A stretch of DNA of 64,000 bases from contig JAUFNR010000125.1 of NCBI GenBank assembly GCA_031216915.1, positions 47,109 through 111,108 on the forward strand, read 5' to 3'. Within the stretch, counting starts at the first letter, position 1. The number at the start of each line of letters is the position of its first letter. The stretch is from Pictodentalium vernedei. Lineage: Eukaryota; Mollusca; Scaphopoda; Dentaliida; Dentaliidae. Shown in pieces: positions 32,946-43,840 of the stretch. A model generated the notes under the pieces. It saw only the letters and a list, made by a program, of their open reading frames with translations. It had not been told where the DNA came from and did not search any database. Position numbers and translations under genes: made by a program.

Positions 32946-35900
32946 TCAGAAATTGAGACATAATTCATTTCTGGTGTAATAGATAAGAGTATTGTTTTGT
33001 ATGACATTTTTATGAAAAATGCTCAATTTTCCAGACCTCTCACAAAATTCATTATAAAATCTCAAATGAGAGAGTAGCAATAATCTCCACAAGGACTCAA
33101 CCTTTAACAACTTCTGTTCTCGTAATACATAATTTCGTCTGCGATACACTGATAATCTGAAGGAGCTTAGCAACAAATTCAAAAACACAGTGTTTACATT
33201 TTTGAAACTTTTGTTACAACCAAACAGAAGAAAATAATGAAATAAATCAATACTAATATTTTTTGTAGAATTGACGAAGAGGCTTTCTACCCAAATTTTA
33301 CAAATATTTTTACTTTTTTCCAGAAGGGGACAATCCAAAAACAAATGTTTGACATCTTCTCTTGAAATCTTACATAACTGACACTGATCAGAAGACTCTT
33401 TTTTAATTAGAAATTGTTTTCTCATAGTGAACACAATGTTATGATATATTTTAAAATCAAGGTCAATCATTTCAGAAGATTTGATACCATTAAATGTAGT
33501 CAACCAATCCAATTTAAATGTTGCATCACCAAAGTATTGTTGCCAATATAACTCCCCAGCTGGTGTTACAAATTCCAAATCTCGTAAAACATTATATGCA
33601 GCTTTTGTTGTAAGATAATCAACAATGACAACACATCCTGAAATATTTTTGAATTTTAGCTCAAAGCTATTAAGTCCACTTCTATCACCCATAGAAGTAC
33701 CTATACTGGAGAGTGATTTGTTTATAGAGTTTTTTCCATTCAGTGCATATACTATTCATAATTATGTCTATTTGTGTTTTCACAAACTGACACTGAAGAT
33801 GTGTTTTACCACAAACTAATTCATGAATTGCTTCTGGGCGTAAAAATCCTGGTATAACCTCATAACAAATATCCCCTAACTCGTAATACCAGCTCTAACA
33901 AAATTGTCAAAATACAGCATTTTACCCTTATATAATAATTTTGGATTATCAAACAGTGAATGTTGCTTGATGTCAAATCCCCCAGAAACTAAATCTATGG
34001 AATGTTCAGTTAATTTGGACCACCCCACAAGAACCTCCCGATAAAAGGAAGGTAAGCCTAATAAATCTCTGTCACAAAACTTAATGAAGAAAATGCCATC
34101 ATTTAAATCTAAAGATTTATAATTTCTGAAATAATGAGACATAAAATAGACCCATGGAAAAACAGTATTTGCTCTTTTACGAATCCATTTACATCGGAGG
34201 GCAAACATTTTGAGCTGTATGTCTGGAATATTTAAACCCCCATACACAGACTTATCAATGATAGATTTGTATTTAATAATATGATAGGAGTCATTCCATA
34301 AAAAATTAAGAATCAATGACTTGATTTTAGATACAAAGGATTCTGGAATTGATATAACATTTAAGGTATACCATAGGGTCGACATTAAGAGCATATTTAT
34401 TACAACAGCTTTGCCTCTCAAGGTCAATGATCTTTCTTTCCAAAAATATAGAATACTAGATATCTTCTTCACTTTTGAGCTCCAATTTAAAATGCCACAT
34501 TTTTCCAAACTGGGACCCAAGTAAATTCCAAGAATGTCAATATGACCCTCAGCTACTTTAACAGGAACATGAGATAAATCACTTCCCCTCAAAGCCCCTA
34601 TGGGTAATATCTCTGATTTCTGGAAATTAATTTTTCGCTCCAGAACCCTTAGAAAAAATATCAAAAGATTCCAGGGCTGATATAGCAGACGTAGCATTGG
34701 CTAGCATTAATTTGTTGTCATCAGCATGCTGAAATAACTTGCACTGAATATCTGAACCTGGGATAGACAAACCTTGAATATCATCATTATTTAAGTCTTG
34801 ATAGAGGCTCAGAACATAAAACATATAACATAGCTGAAAGTGGGCATCCCTGTCTAACTGAAGAGAGAATGTCAAAAAAAGAAGAAACGTGACCATTTAC
34901 TCTCACACAACTACGGGAATTTGCATATAAAATCCTAATCCAATTTACAAAGTTAGTGCCAAATCCTAACCGCTGTAACAAAGAGAATAAGTAAATATGG
35001 TTAACTCTGTCAAAAGCCTTGTTGAGATCAATTTTCATAATAAGCCCATTCTTCAAATTTTATTATTTACAACATAATTGATGATATCTCTGACAGACGC
35101 AACTGCCTCACTCAAATCTCTACCAGGAATACAGCAAGTCTGGAAGTCAGATACGATACTACTAATAACCAGTTTCAATCGATTAGCTAAAACTTTGGCA
35201 ATTAATTTCCTGTCAACATTGAGAAGGGAAATAGGGCGCCAATTAGGAAGATCCCTGCGGCCCCCCTTCTTCTTATATACAAGAACAATAACACCTTTGT
35301 TCATTGATCTGGGTAAATTGTCAGTTGCAAGAATTTCTTCAATAATTTTGATAAGTATGGGGCCTATTTTATTCCAAAACGTCTGAAAAAATTCTTTTGT
35401 TAAGCCATCAAGACCGGGGGATTTGGATGGAGCCATACCATCCAAAGCAGCTTTAAGTTCATCTATGCAAAAAGTTTCAATACACATAACAGAATCATCT
35501 AGCGAAAGAGTTTTATCAACCACATTAAGTAAGATACCAATGTCATCTATATCCAATTGACGTAAGCAATATAACTCTTGATAAAACTCTTTCACACGAT
35601 TCAACACATCAAAGGTATTGTTGATAACTTCACCTGATTTGCCTAATACTTCATGTAAAACATTGCCTTCTTGTCGAAACTTTTCTAATCTTAAGAAATA
35701 CTTTGTACACCTGTCAGATTCAAGATGATACTTCGATTTAGAACGCAAAATGGCACCTTTACACTTTTCATATTCTAACGTAGACAGCTGAGTTTTTAAA
35801 TTTTCAATTTTAGGTATATTTAAATACGGTGACTTTCTGCTACACTCCAAAGCAAGTAATCTCTGTAAATTATATTCCTTTTCTCTCGTGTCCCTACTCT

Positions 35901-36795
35901 TTTGTTTACAATAAAATTGAGTAAGCTGTTTAATTTTAAATTTCGAATTATCCCACCATATCAAAGGTTCACTAACATACATGGGGCATTTAAGCTGAAT
36001 ATCAATAAGACTGTTAACTTTTTCTAAATAAATTTCATCACACAAGACAGAATTATTGAAAACCCAAATGCCTGAACCTCTCTCAATTTTGTGTAAGTTA
36101 AATTTTCCAATAACAAGGGCATGATCTGAAAAGCTTGTGAAATTCATAAAACTGTAATTATTCAAATTAATCAAATTCCTTGAGCATAAAATATAATCTA
36201 ATCTACTTTGTTGCAAGTAGCCATTTACAAGACGCTGCCAAGAGTATTGTATTTTATAGTAGTTCTTGTATCTCCATATATCAATCAAATTACAGTTTTG
36301 TACAAAACTGTTAAAGTGCTTGCTAGATCCATCAACAACACCAGTGTGCCTGTCAATACATTCCATACAGCAGTTTATATCTCCAAGCACAATGGAATTG
36401 TCAATGGGGCCAACACATTCTGAAACAAATTTAAAACAAGTTATCTTCTCTTTATAACAATTTGGAAAGTAAACAGAAAATATATTGTATACATTATCTT
36501 GAATTGAAAGCTCAATCTGAATAAACCTCCCATCCCCATCAGCTTTAATTTCCTTAGCATAATCCCTGAATCGATTGCTAACTAAAACTGCTACGCCTCT
36601 ACTTCGCCCATCATAATCGGAGTGAAATATTTTCCCTTTCCATGTATGTTTTAGGCCTACCAAGAAATCTGAGTCCCAAAAAGTTTCTTGTAAAGCTACA
36701 ATATCATAAAACTTTTCTTGAAATAAAGAAAATAAATTATTAATTTTTGTTACATCTCTTAAACCGTTTATATTCAAACTGCAAAACAGGACCAT
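32946..36795 (-). pseudogene. ORF2 (endonuclease + reverse transcriptase) of the 5S-inserted LINE
   Basis: The ATG at 36795 overlaps the end of ORF1 by about 20 bp. The N-terminal APE endonuclease is intact to the eye: SLNINGLRD, QETFW (Glu), GDINCCM (Asp/Asn), SRLDYIL and SDHALV (Asp/His). RT follows: SPGLDGLTKEFF, NWRPISLLNVDRKLIAKVLA, then (after a frameshift near 35055) LNKAFDRVNH and RQGCPLSAMLY, then (another frame) HADD at about 34717-34728, the catalytic pair, where YADD or FADD is usual. The C-terminal region has ILNFLWND and a CQLCKISREDVKHLFLDCPL knuckle (33.36 kb). At least three frameshifts and one stop (33876) break it. About 1,280 codons, the usual Tx1/L1 ORF2 size. Host target recognition would lie in the endonuclease. 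Confidence 0.9.
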
Positions 36796-38099
36796 GAGAA
36801 AAATGAAAATAGATTTGGAAAAAAACATTTCACTTTACTGGCCATCCATTTTCTCTGTATTAGGCTTATTTTTCCTACCAACTTTATAATTAGGCTGCAC
36901 GGCGATCCTACTTCTTCTCTTTCTGCCTTCCTGTCAGAGACAGCACTCGCCCCAACAGAACCAGAATCAGTAACACCTCGTACCTCATCATCTGAACTAA
37001 ATTCCATATCATTATCGGTAATAACATTTTCATCATCAGAAACATTCTCTTTTCCACTTAAATTAGTATCTGTATCAAGCATATTTTGTTTGACAGACTC
37101 AGTGGGAACTATATCGGTGTCAGACTCATCATAGTCCCAACCTTTTATGGGACCAAAAGGATCCTCGGGATACTTTGTTGATTTGGTGGCATTAACTGAT
37201 TCAGAAGACACCTGTTCAATAGGATTATCAGTACTTTCACTCGGTAATGGGGCAGATTGTATTATAGAATCGTTCACTGTTTTCACATGTTTAGTACAAT
37301 CTGATGATTTATTTATATTATCCACAAAGTTTACATCAGAGTTCTGAGATTCACTGGCTGTAACCACTGATTCCGCTGCTTTACATTTGCATGGAATTAA
37401 ATTACAAGTAGCACACAAAGGACAATTCTTGACAATATGACCTGTCTTTTTACAACGAAAGCAAATAAACAATGGACAATCCTTAATCAAATGTTGATCT
37501 GATAGGCATTTTGAACAAACTTTCACTTGATTGTTATGCAAAACGCGAAAGTAACTTACACCACTAGCTGTTTGGAATTTCATCGAATATGGCAATGAAA
37601 TCATACCCTCAGGAAATTTAACGCGAACATATCTTGTTCCATCTACAACAGATGTGCCGGAATGAAATCTGCGCTCAATTTTACTTAAAATCTCTAAATG
37701 AAATTCATTTTCCAATTTTCTGGTAATTTGTTCATCAGTAATGTACGCTGGCAAATGGAGAATGGAAACAACGACATAGTTATTATACACTTTGGTGCAC
37801 TAATCCTTGGTTTTGCCAACAAGTAAACCATCCTTCAGGAGTTCAGTTGCATCAGAATCTTTCAAAGTTATCTCAAACAAATCACCACTCACCGGAATGC
37901 ATGCAAGTATTACGTCACGTCCACATAAGTCTTCCACTGCATGTATCACACCAAGAGCCTTCACTTTGGAATTATCAAATACATTCACTCGAACAGATAC
38001 TTCTTTCTTGTATGAATCACTTTGGAGAGTGCTGCTATGATTTTTAATTTCAGACTGGGTTTTCAATACAGCTGGTTTATTCTGGTAATTTGATGCCAT
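36774..38099 (-). pseudogene. ORF1 (nucleic-acid-binding, CCHC) of the 5S-inserted LINE
   Basis: The ATG at 38099 begins MASNYQNKPAVLKTQSEIKN. About 442 codons in one frame, broken by a single in-frame TAG at 37800-37802. After the stop, VVVSILHLPAYITDEQITRK is a conserved-looking segment, then two adjacent zinc knuckles: CSKCLSDQHLIKDC and CFRCKKTGHIVKNC, followed by a Cys-rich CATCNLIPCKCK. The C-terminal third is acidic and Ser/Asp-rich. Such ORF1 proteins coat the LINE RNA. Apart from the one stop the frame is clean, so the damage is recent or the stop is read through. Confidence 0.88.
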
Positions 38100-38302
38100 C
38101 GCTTCTTGCACGACCAAATATAAATATACCACAAAGAAGTTCAGAAATAATCAAACAAAAAGTTTCTCTGTGTAATAGACAGAAAATACAACTCTCAAAA
38201 GAACGCTATAAACGTGTCCTTTCTCCAGATGCACTGGATTTTCGTTTCGAAAAATTCCCAATTCAAAAAGCCGTCCACCATGAAGGTAGGGGCAGACAAC
38301 TC

Positions 38303-38330
38303 TAACTTCGGTGATCGGACGACAACCGGT
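38303..38330. other. Target-site duplication, right copy, 28 bp
   Basis: Same 28-mer as 32473-32500 except one C for G. It abuts the 5' end of the retrotransposon. Confidence 0.93.
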
Positions 38331-38708
38331 GTTTTCAACGTGAGATGGCGGTAGACATGAGAGTAGCATTGTTTGCTGCTTTTAAACAATGGTTTTGATT
38401 TCTTCTCATGCCACGTGAAGAGAAGTCTGCCCATTAAGGATCTATAGTGTCCTGAATAAATTGATTGGCAAGTTCTGTTCGATCGTAGCCATTGTAATAT
38501 GTACAAGAGATAAATATACATGAAGTTGAAAAGTGTCAAGTGATAGCCCTGTCAAATGCGTCAGATGCACAGTTGAAACTGTCTTGCTTCTCATTCGGGC
38601 CACAGAGTTCTACCAGTACGCCCTCCCTTCTCTCCCCCTCCTATCTCACTACTATGCAGAGGTGATAAAAAGGAAATAAAGAGGAAATTAAATTTAATAA
38701 AGCAAAAT

Positions 38709-38826
38709 GTCTACAGCACCCGGTATTCCCAGGCGGTAACCCATCCAAGTACTGACCGGGCTCTACGTTGCTTAACTTCGGTGATCGGACGAGAACCGAT
38801 GTTTTCAACGTGATATGGCCGTAGAC
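38709..38826 (-). rRNA. 5S ribosomal RNA, copy 4
   Basis: 118 nt, minus strand. Two private changes from the majority: C28 to T and G89 to T; the second lies in the box C region of the internal promoter. Upstream TATAAAAG and downstream T4 are present. It may be less active; not tested. Confidence 0.95.
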
Positions 38827-39179
38827 ATGAGAGTAGCATTCTTTGGTGCTTTTATACAATGGTTTTGATTTCTTCTCATGCCACGTGAAAAGAAGTGTGC
38901 ACATGAATGATCTATAGTGTCCTGAATAAATTGATTAGCAAGTTTTGTTCGCTCGTAGCCATTGTAATATGTACAAGAGATAAATATATATGAAGTTGAA
39001 AAGTGTCAAGTGATAGCCCTGTCAAATGAGTCAGACGCACAAAAGAAACTGTCTTGCTTCTCATTCGGGGCACAGAGTTCTACCAGTACGTCCCTCCCCT
39101 CTCTCCCCCTCCTATCTCACTACTGTGCAGAGGTGATAAAAAAGAAATAAAGAGGAAATTAAATTTAATAAAACAAAAT

Positions 39180-39297
39180 GTCTACAGCACCCGGTATTCC
39201 CAGGCGTTCACCCATCCAAGTACTGGCCGGGCTCTACGTTGCTTAACTTCGGTGATCGGACGAGAACCGGTGTTTTCAACGTGATATGACCGTAGAC
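39180..39297 (-). rRNA. 5S ribosomal RNA, copy 5
   Basis: 118 nt. Three private changes: C9 to T, T72 to C and C91 to A; the last two are in or next to the internal control region. Upstream TATA and T4 terminator intact. Confidence 0.95.
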
Positions 39298-39650
39298 ATG
39301 AGAGTAGCATTGTTTGATGCTTTTATACAATGGTTTTGATTTCTTCTCATCCCACGTGAAGAGAAGTGTGCACATGAATGATCTATAGTGTCCTGAATAA
39401 ATTGATTGGCAAGTTCTGTTCGCTCGTAGCCATTGTAATATGTACAAGAGATAAATATATATGAAGCTGAGAAGTGTCAAGTGATAGCCCTGTCAAATGA
39501 GTCAGATGCACAGAAGAAACTGTCTTGCTTCTCATTCGGGCCACAGAGTTCTACCAGTACGCCCCTCCCCTCTCTCCCCCTCCTGTCTCACTACTATGCA
39601 GAGGTGATAAAAAAGAAATAAAGAGGAAATTAAATTTAAGAAAGAAAAAT

Positions 39651-39768
39651 GTCTACAGAGCCCGGTATTACCAGGCGGTCACCCATCCAAGTACTGACCG
39701 GGCTCTACGTTGCTTAACTTCGGTGATCGGACGAGAACCGGTGTTTTCAACGTGATATGGCCGTAGAC
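39651..39768 (-). rRNA. 5S ribosomal RNA, copy 6
   Basis: 118 nt. Private changes G99 to T, T109 to C and G110 to T; the last two fall in the terminal stem that pairs with the 5' end. Flanking TATA and T4 present. Confidence 0.95.
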
Positions 39769-40119
39769 ATGAGAGTAGCATTGTTTGGTGCTTTTATACA
39801 ATGGTTTTGATTTCTTCTCATGCCACGTGAAGAGAAGTGTGAACATGAATGATCTATAGTGTCCTGAATAAATTGATTGGCAAGTTCTGTTCGCTCGTAG
39901 CCATTCTAATATGTACAAGAGATAAATATATATGAAGTTGAAAAGTGTCTAGTGATAGCCCTGTCAAATGAATCAGATGCACAGAAGAAACTGTCTTGCT
40001 TCTCATTCAGGCCACAGAGTTCTACCAAAACGCCCCTCCCATCTCTCCCCCTCCTATCTCACTACTGTGCAGAGGTGATAAAAAAAATAAAGAGGAATTT
40101 AAATTTAATAAAGCAAAAT

Positions 40120-40237
40120 GTCTACAGCACCCGGTATTCCCAGGCGGTCACCCATCCAAGTACTGACCGGGCTCTACGTTGCTTAACTTCAGTGATCGGA
40201 CGAGAACCGGTGTTTTCAACGTGATATGGCCGTAGAC
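40120..40237 (-). rRNA. 5S ribosomal RNA, copy 7
   Basis: 118 nt with one private change (C47 to T), outside the core of boxes A and C. Flanking signals intact; a good candidate for an active copy. Confidence 0.96.
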
Positions 40238-40590
40238 ATGAGAGTAGCATTGTTTGGTGCTTTTATACAATGGTTTTGATTTCTTCTCATGCCACGTGAA
40301 GAGAAGTGCGCACATGAATGATCTATAGTGTCCTGAATAAATTGATTGGCAAGTTCTGTTCTCTCGTATCCATTGTAATATGTACAGGAGATAAATATAT
40401 ATCAAGCTGAAAAGTGTCAAGTGATAGCCCTGTCAAATGAGTCAGATGCACAGAAGAAACTGTCTTGCTTCTCATTCGGGCCGCAGAGTTCAACCAGCAC
40501 GCCCCTCCCCTCTCTCCCACTCCTATCTCACTGCTGTGCAGAGGTAATAAAAAAGAAATAAAGAGGAAAATAAATTTAAGAAAGCAAAAT

Positions 40591-40708
40591 GTCTACAGCA
40601 CCCGGTATTCCCAGGCGGTCACCCATCCAAGTACCGACCGGGCTCTACGTTGCTCAACTTCGGTGATCGGACGAGAACCGGTGTTTTCAACGTGATATGG
40701 CCGTAGAC
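40591..40708 (-). rRNA. 5S ribosomal RNA, copy 8 (array edge)
   Basis: 118 nt with A54 to G (box A) and A74 to G. Its upstream spacer keeps the TATA motif, but the array ends 58 bp beyond the gene at 40766, where unrelated sequence begins. Confidence 0.95.
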
Positions 40709-41032
40709 ATGAGAGTAGCATTGTTTGGTGCTTTTATACAATGGTTTTGATTTCTTCTCATGCCACATTTCAACATGGCGTTATTGACTTGAGGTTTTTT
40801 TTGGATGCTTCCTTCTCGTTTGCTCTTTGTTTGCTATCCAGGGTCCATCTATCGAGTATATTGAGTTCAATGTGATTACTGATGTCTATATATGTGAACA
40901 GTCTGAATCGATCTGTATTATCAAGCTGCTGAGTTGTGAAATCTTAGTGTTAGTGAAAACTCTATCCGGTAAATCACCTTATTTCGTTCTATTGTTATTT
41001 TTCACAAAACTTGACTTCATTACCAGCTGACA

Positions 41033-41878
41033 ATGCCTATGGCGACTATGGCGACTATGGCATCCAAGCCAAGCAAGGCAAACACTGAGGCGGTTTCTAA
41101 TAAAGACATTCAGAAACTTATTATGGAGATGGATGTGAAGTTTACAGAAATGTTCTGCAACGTGTGCAAAGAGATACAGGAGGTAAAGACCGAAATGAGT
41201 ATTGTTAAAACCGAAATGAGCTCCGTAAAACACGAGATAACATTGATCAACACAGCTGTTAGCAGCTTGAAGTCTGATTATGATGGTCTCTCCAAAGATG
41301 TTGAATTCACTGCTCAGAGAGTCGAAGAGTTGGAGGGTGATCGTATCCCAAACCTAGAACTTAAACTGGAAGCCAAGATTCAGGAACTTGAGGAGAAACA
41401 CTTACTGGGAGAGCTGCATGATCGGAAAAATAACCTCCTCTTTTAAGGAATTACCGAAGTTGTGAATGAAGACCCCTATCGATCTCTGGAAGTATTTCTG
41501 AAGGATAACCTAAAAATCGAGGATCATGAGGCTGCGAGTATTATCAATCGGGCTGTGAACGCCCATAGGCTTCCTTCTGCCAGACTTGGCACCCCGCAAT
41601 CAGGAGCACCACCAAAACCATTCATTATCAGAATGGGCAGCGACCGTGACAAACAGGTTGTACTTAAATCGGCAAGTAACCTCAGAGGTACTAGAAAAAG
41701 TGTTAGGACAGACCTCCCACCCTCTTTGAAGAGGGAGGGAGGCAGACTTTCGGGTATTGCCTACAAATTAAGGACTGACAAAGGACTTAGAACCAGGATC
41801 AGAGTTAGTGGTATAAGGGTAACACTTGAACACAGAGAATCAATTTCAGCAAGTTGGAAGGAATATATTGAACAGTAA
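41033..41878 (+). pseudogene. L1-type ORF1 with one in-frame stop, adjacent to the 5S array
   Basis: The ATG at 41033 begins MPMATMATMASKPSKANTEA. 281 codons read in one frame, interrupted only by TAA at 41444-41446 inside the conserved DRKNNLLF-stop-GITEVV segment, where a Tyr codon would be one base away. Residues about 30-130 are heptad-like (EVKTEMSIVKTEMSSVKHEI), predicting a coiled coil; then an RRM-like segment and a basic C-terminal domain (TDLPPSLKREGGRLSGIAYK). This layout is that of L1 ORF1 (trimeric RNA-binding protein). No ORF2 follows, so the element is truncated or this ORF1 stands alone. Confidence 0.75.
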
Positions 41879-42669
41879 CCAGTTAATAATGGTAGTAATG
41901 TCACTAACAAAGTGCATTTTTAATCAGATATTCAGTCTACAACTGTACTTTTAATAACAGATATAGATTTCCATCCGATGAATTCGTTTTTATCCAATTC
42001 CCGAACTCTCACCCCGTGAATCATTCGTTTAGTGGAAGAAACATATTATTCACCAACTGTTTTTCCATATTTGATAGGAACTGTATTACCTTGCCAGGAG
42101 AATTATCTTGCCAGGAGAATCATTCGTTTAGTGGAAGAAATATATTATTCACCAACTGTTTTTCCATATTTGATAGGAACTGTATTACCTTGCCAGGAGA
42201 ATTATCTTGCAGGAGAATTCACAAGACGACATAATTATGCATAATAGACAACAGCGCAGATCTGTTTTTGATAATAATTTTTTTGTCGACACACAAGCAA
42301 GTATTTCCATCTCATAATATCCCCCCCCCCCCCCCGCCCCCACAGCCCCTTAACATCAATTCCCTGAAAAGTAACCGAGCTGTTACCGCGTGAATCATTC
42401 GTTTAGTGGAAGAGACATATTACTCACCAACTGTTTTCCCATATTTGATAGCAACTGTATACTTTTGATAGCAACTGTATTACCCTGCCAGGAGAATTAT
42501 CTTGCCAGGAGAATTCACCAGACGACATAATTATGCATACATGTAATAGGCAACAGCGCAGATCTGTTTTATATAATGATTTTTTTTTGTCGACACACAA
42601 GAAAGTATTTCCATCTCATAATACCCCCCCCCCGCCCCCACAGCCCCCTAACATCCATCCCCTGAAAAT
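41879..42669 (+). repeat. Tandem duplications around 100 bp and 330 bp
   Basis: 'catttcgtttagtgg'-type unit: 'tcattcgtttagtggaagaa' at about 42022, 42119 and 42393, each followed by 'caccaactgttttt/cccatatttgatag'. A larger period also repeats 'caacagcgcagatctgtttt' (42249, 42550) and the poly-C segment (42321-42335, about 42627-42635). No gene. Confidence 0.75.
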
Positions 42670-43389
42670 CGAGGCAGATTTGCTTTCGACGTCTGGTAAA
42701 AAGGACCTGGTAACCAATGCCACCGGGGCACAAGCCCACAGTAGGTGAGTAACATAGGTATAAACGATTGGCAAAACTTGACTTTATATGTATGTTGTAT
42801 TTAACCTTGATTTTTCACTATGTTGTGTCATGATATAGCCCCTGTCTATCGAGGCAGTTTTGTTTTCGACGTCTGGTAAAAAGGACCTGGTAACCAATGC
42901 CACCGGGGCACAAGCCCACAGTAGGTGAGTAACATAGGTATAAACGATTGGCTAAACTTGACTTTATATGTATGTTGTATTTAACCTTGATTTTTTACTA
43001 TGTTGTGTCATGATATAGCCCCTGTCTATCGAGGCAGATTTGTTTTCGACGTCTGGTAAAAAGGACCTGGTAACCAATGCCACCGGGGCACAAGCCCACA
43101 GTAGGTGAGTAACATAGGTATAAACGATTGGCTAAACATGACTTTATATGTATGTTGTATTTAACCTTGATTTTTTACTATGTTGTGTCATGATATAGCC
43201 CCTGTCTATCGAGGCAGATTTGTTTTCGACGTCTGGTAAAAAGGACCTGGTAACCAATGCCACCGGGGCACAAGCCCACAGTAGGTGAGTAACATAGGTA
43301 TAAACGATTGGCAAAACTTGACTTTATATGTATGTTGTATTTAACCTTGATTTTTTACTATGTTGTGTCATGATATAGCCCACTCGTTA
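42670..43389 (+). repeat. 180-bp tandem array, four units
   Basis: Units start at 42670, 42850, 43030 and 43210, exactly 180 bp apart, each beginning cgaggcag and containing 'aaaaaggacctggtaaccaa', 'cacaagcccacagtaggtga' and 'tgttgtgtcatgatatagcc'. Units differ by only a few bases. The unit is the body of the dispersed 'GGACCTGGTAACCA' repeat. Confidence 0.97.
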
Positions 43390-43440
43390 ATAATAACGCC
43401 AAGCACCAATAAATAAATACACCATAAATAAATAATATAT
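43390..43440 (+). repeat. 3' tail of the amplified SINE-like repeat
   Basis: After the last unit the text reads 'aacgccaagcaccaataaat' and (aaat)n, the end typical of the single-copy members, so the array grew inside one inserted element. Confidence 0.65.
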
Positions 43441-43599
43441 TATCTAACAATGTTCTTCAGATAACATATGTGATTTGTAATCGTCCGTAAGCAAAATATC
43501 TCGTAATTCCATTCCATGTCTTTCTCCATCTCTCTCCATCTCTTGTTACTTACGAGATTTCTTACATGTTACCCCCCCCCCCCCCCCCCCCGCCCCCAT

Positions 43600-43840
43600 G
43601 AGACGCCCGGGAAGTGGACGGGAAGTGAATGTCTTGATGTCTACTGAGGTAGGTTTGCTCCTTTGGTTAAATAATACATGGTAACCAACGCCGGTGGGTT
43701 GCCATCCCTCAGTGAGTGGGCAATCTGAGCATTAACAATTGCCAAAACTTGAATTTACATTTTTGTTATGCCATGATATAGCTCAGAAGTTGACAGTGAC
43801 ATTAATCACCATTAAACAAATAAATAAATACACGTTATTC
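43600..43840 (+). repeat. Dispersed SINE-like repeat, 'GGACCTGGTAACCA' family
   Basis: Starts cgcccgggaagtggacggga (compare 'ccgggaagtgaaggtcatca' at 2845) and contains 'tacatggtaaccaacgccgg', 'ccctcagtgagtgggcaatc' and the tail 'gccatgatatagctcagaag' ending in aaacaaataaataaatac. This copy defines the 5' extent of the family. Confidence 0.65.

Larger units (their letters stand above)
32501..38302 (-). mobile_element. Tx1/L1-like non-LTR retrotransposon inside a 5S rRNA gene
   Basis: A 5.8-kb element on the same strand as the 5S gene: 5' UTR (38100-38302), ORF1 with CCHC knuckles, ORF2 with APE-type endonuclease and RT, a 3' UTR and a short A-rich tail (plus-strand ttttttttta at 32501-32510). 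It is full length by content. Gene-to-gene distance across the insertion is 6300 bp; subtracting 5802 bp of element plus 28 bp of duplication gives 470 bp, the normal unit. Tx1-clade families are known that target specific multicopy genes, including 5S rDNA (zebrafish Mutsu). Both ORFs carry disabling changes, so this copy is inactive. Confidence 0.93.
32409..38356 (-). pseudogene. 5S rRNA copy 3, split by a LINE
   Basis: The left part (32409-32500) carries 5S nt 27-118 and the right part (38303-38356) carries nt 1-54; nt 27-54 are present on both sides as the target duplication. The right part differs from the majority at three sites, and the upstream TATA motif is degraded (tttaaa for tttata), whereas the left part has one change. 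This copy cannot make 5S RNA. Genes on either side are uninterrupted. Confidence 0.95.
32082..40766 (-). repeat. 5S rDNA array, segment 2 (six units, one split by a LINE)
   Basis: Genes start at minus-strand positions 38356 (split), 38826, 39297, 39768, 40237 and 40708, giving unit lengths of 469-471 bp. Spacers share 'cctgaataaattgattggca', 'gccattgtaatatgtacaag' and 'agtgatagccctgtcaaatg'. The array stops at 40766 in the upstream spacer ('ttcttctcatgccac' then unrelated attt). Spacer reading frames are chance shadows repeated with the unit. Confidence 0.96.

Noticed and set aside
17215-40695. Recurrent small frames starting MIALSNESDAQKKLSCFS or MTLFNFIYIYLLY around the 5S genes
   Set aside because: They recur once per 470-bp unit because they are translations of the 5S spacer and gene; no protein.
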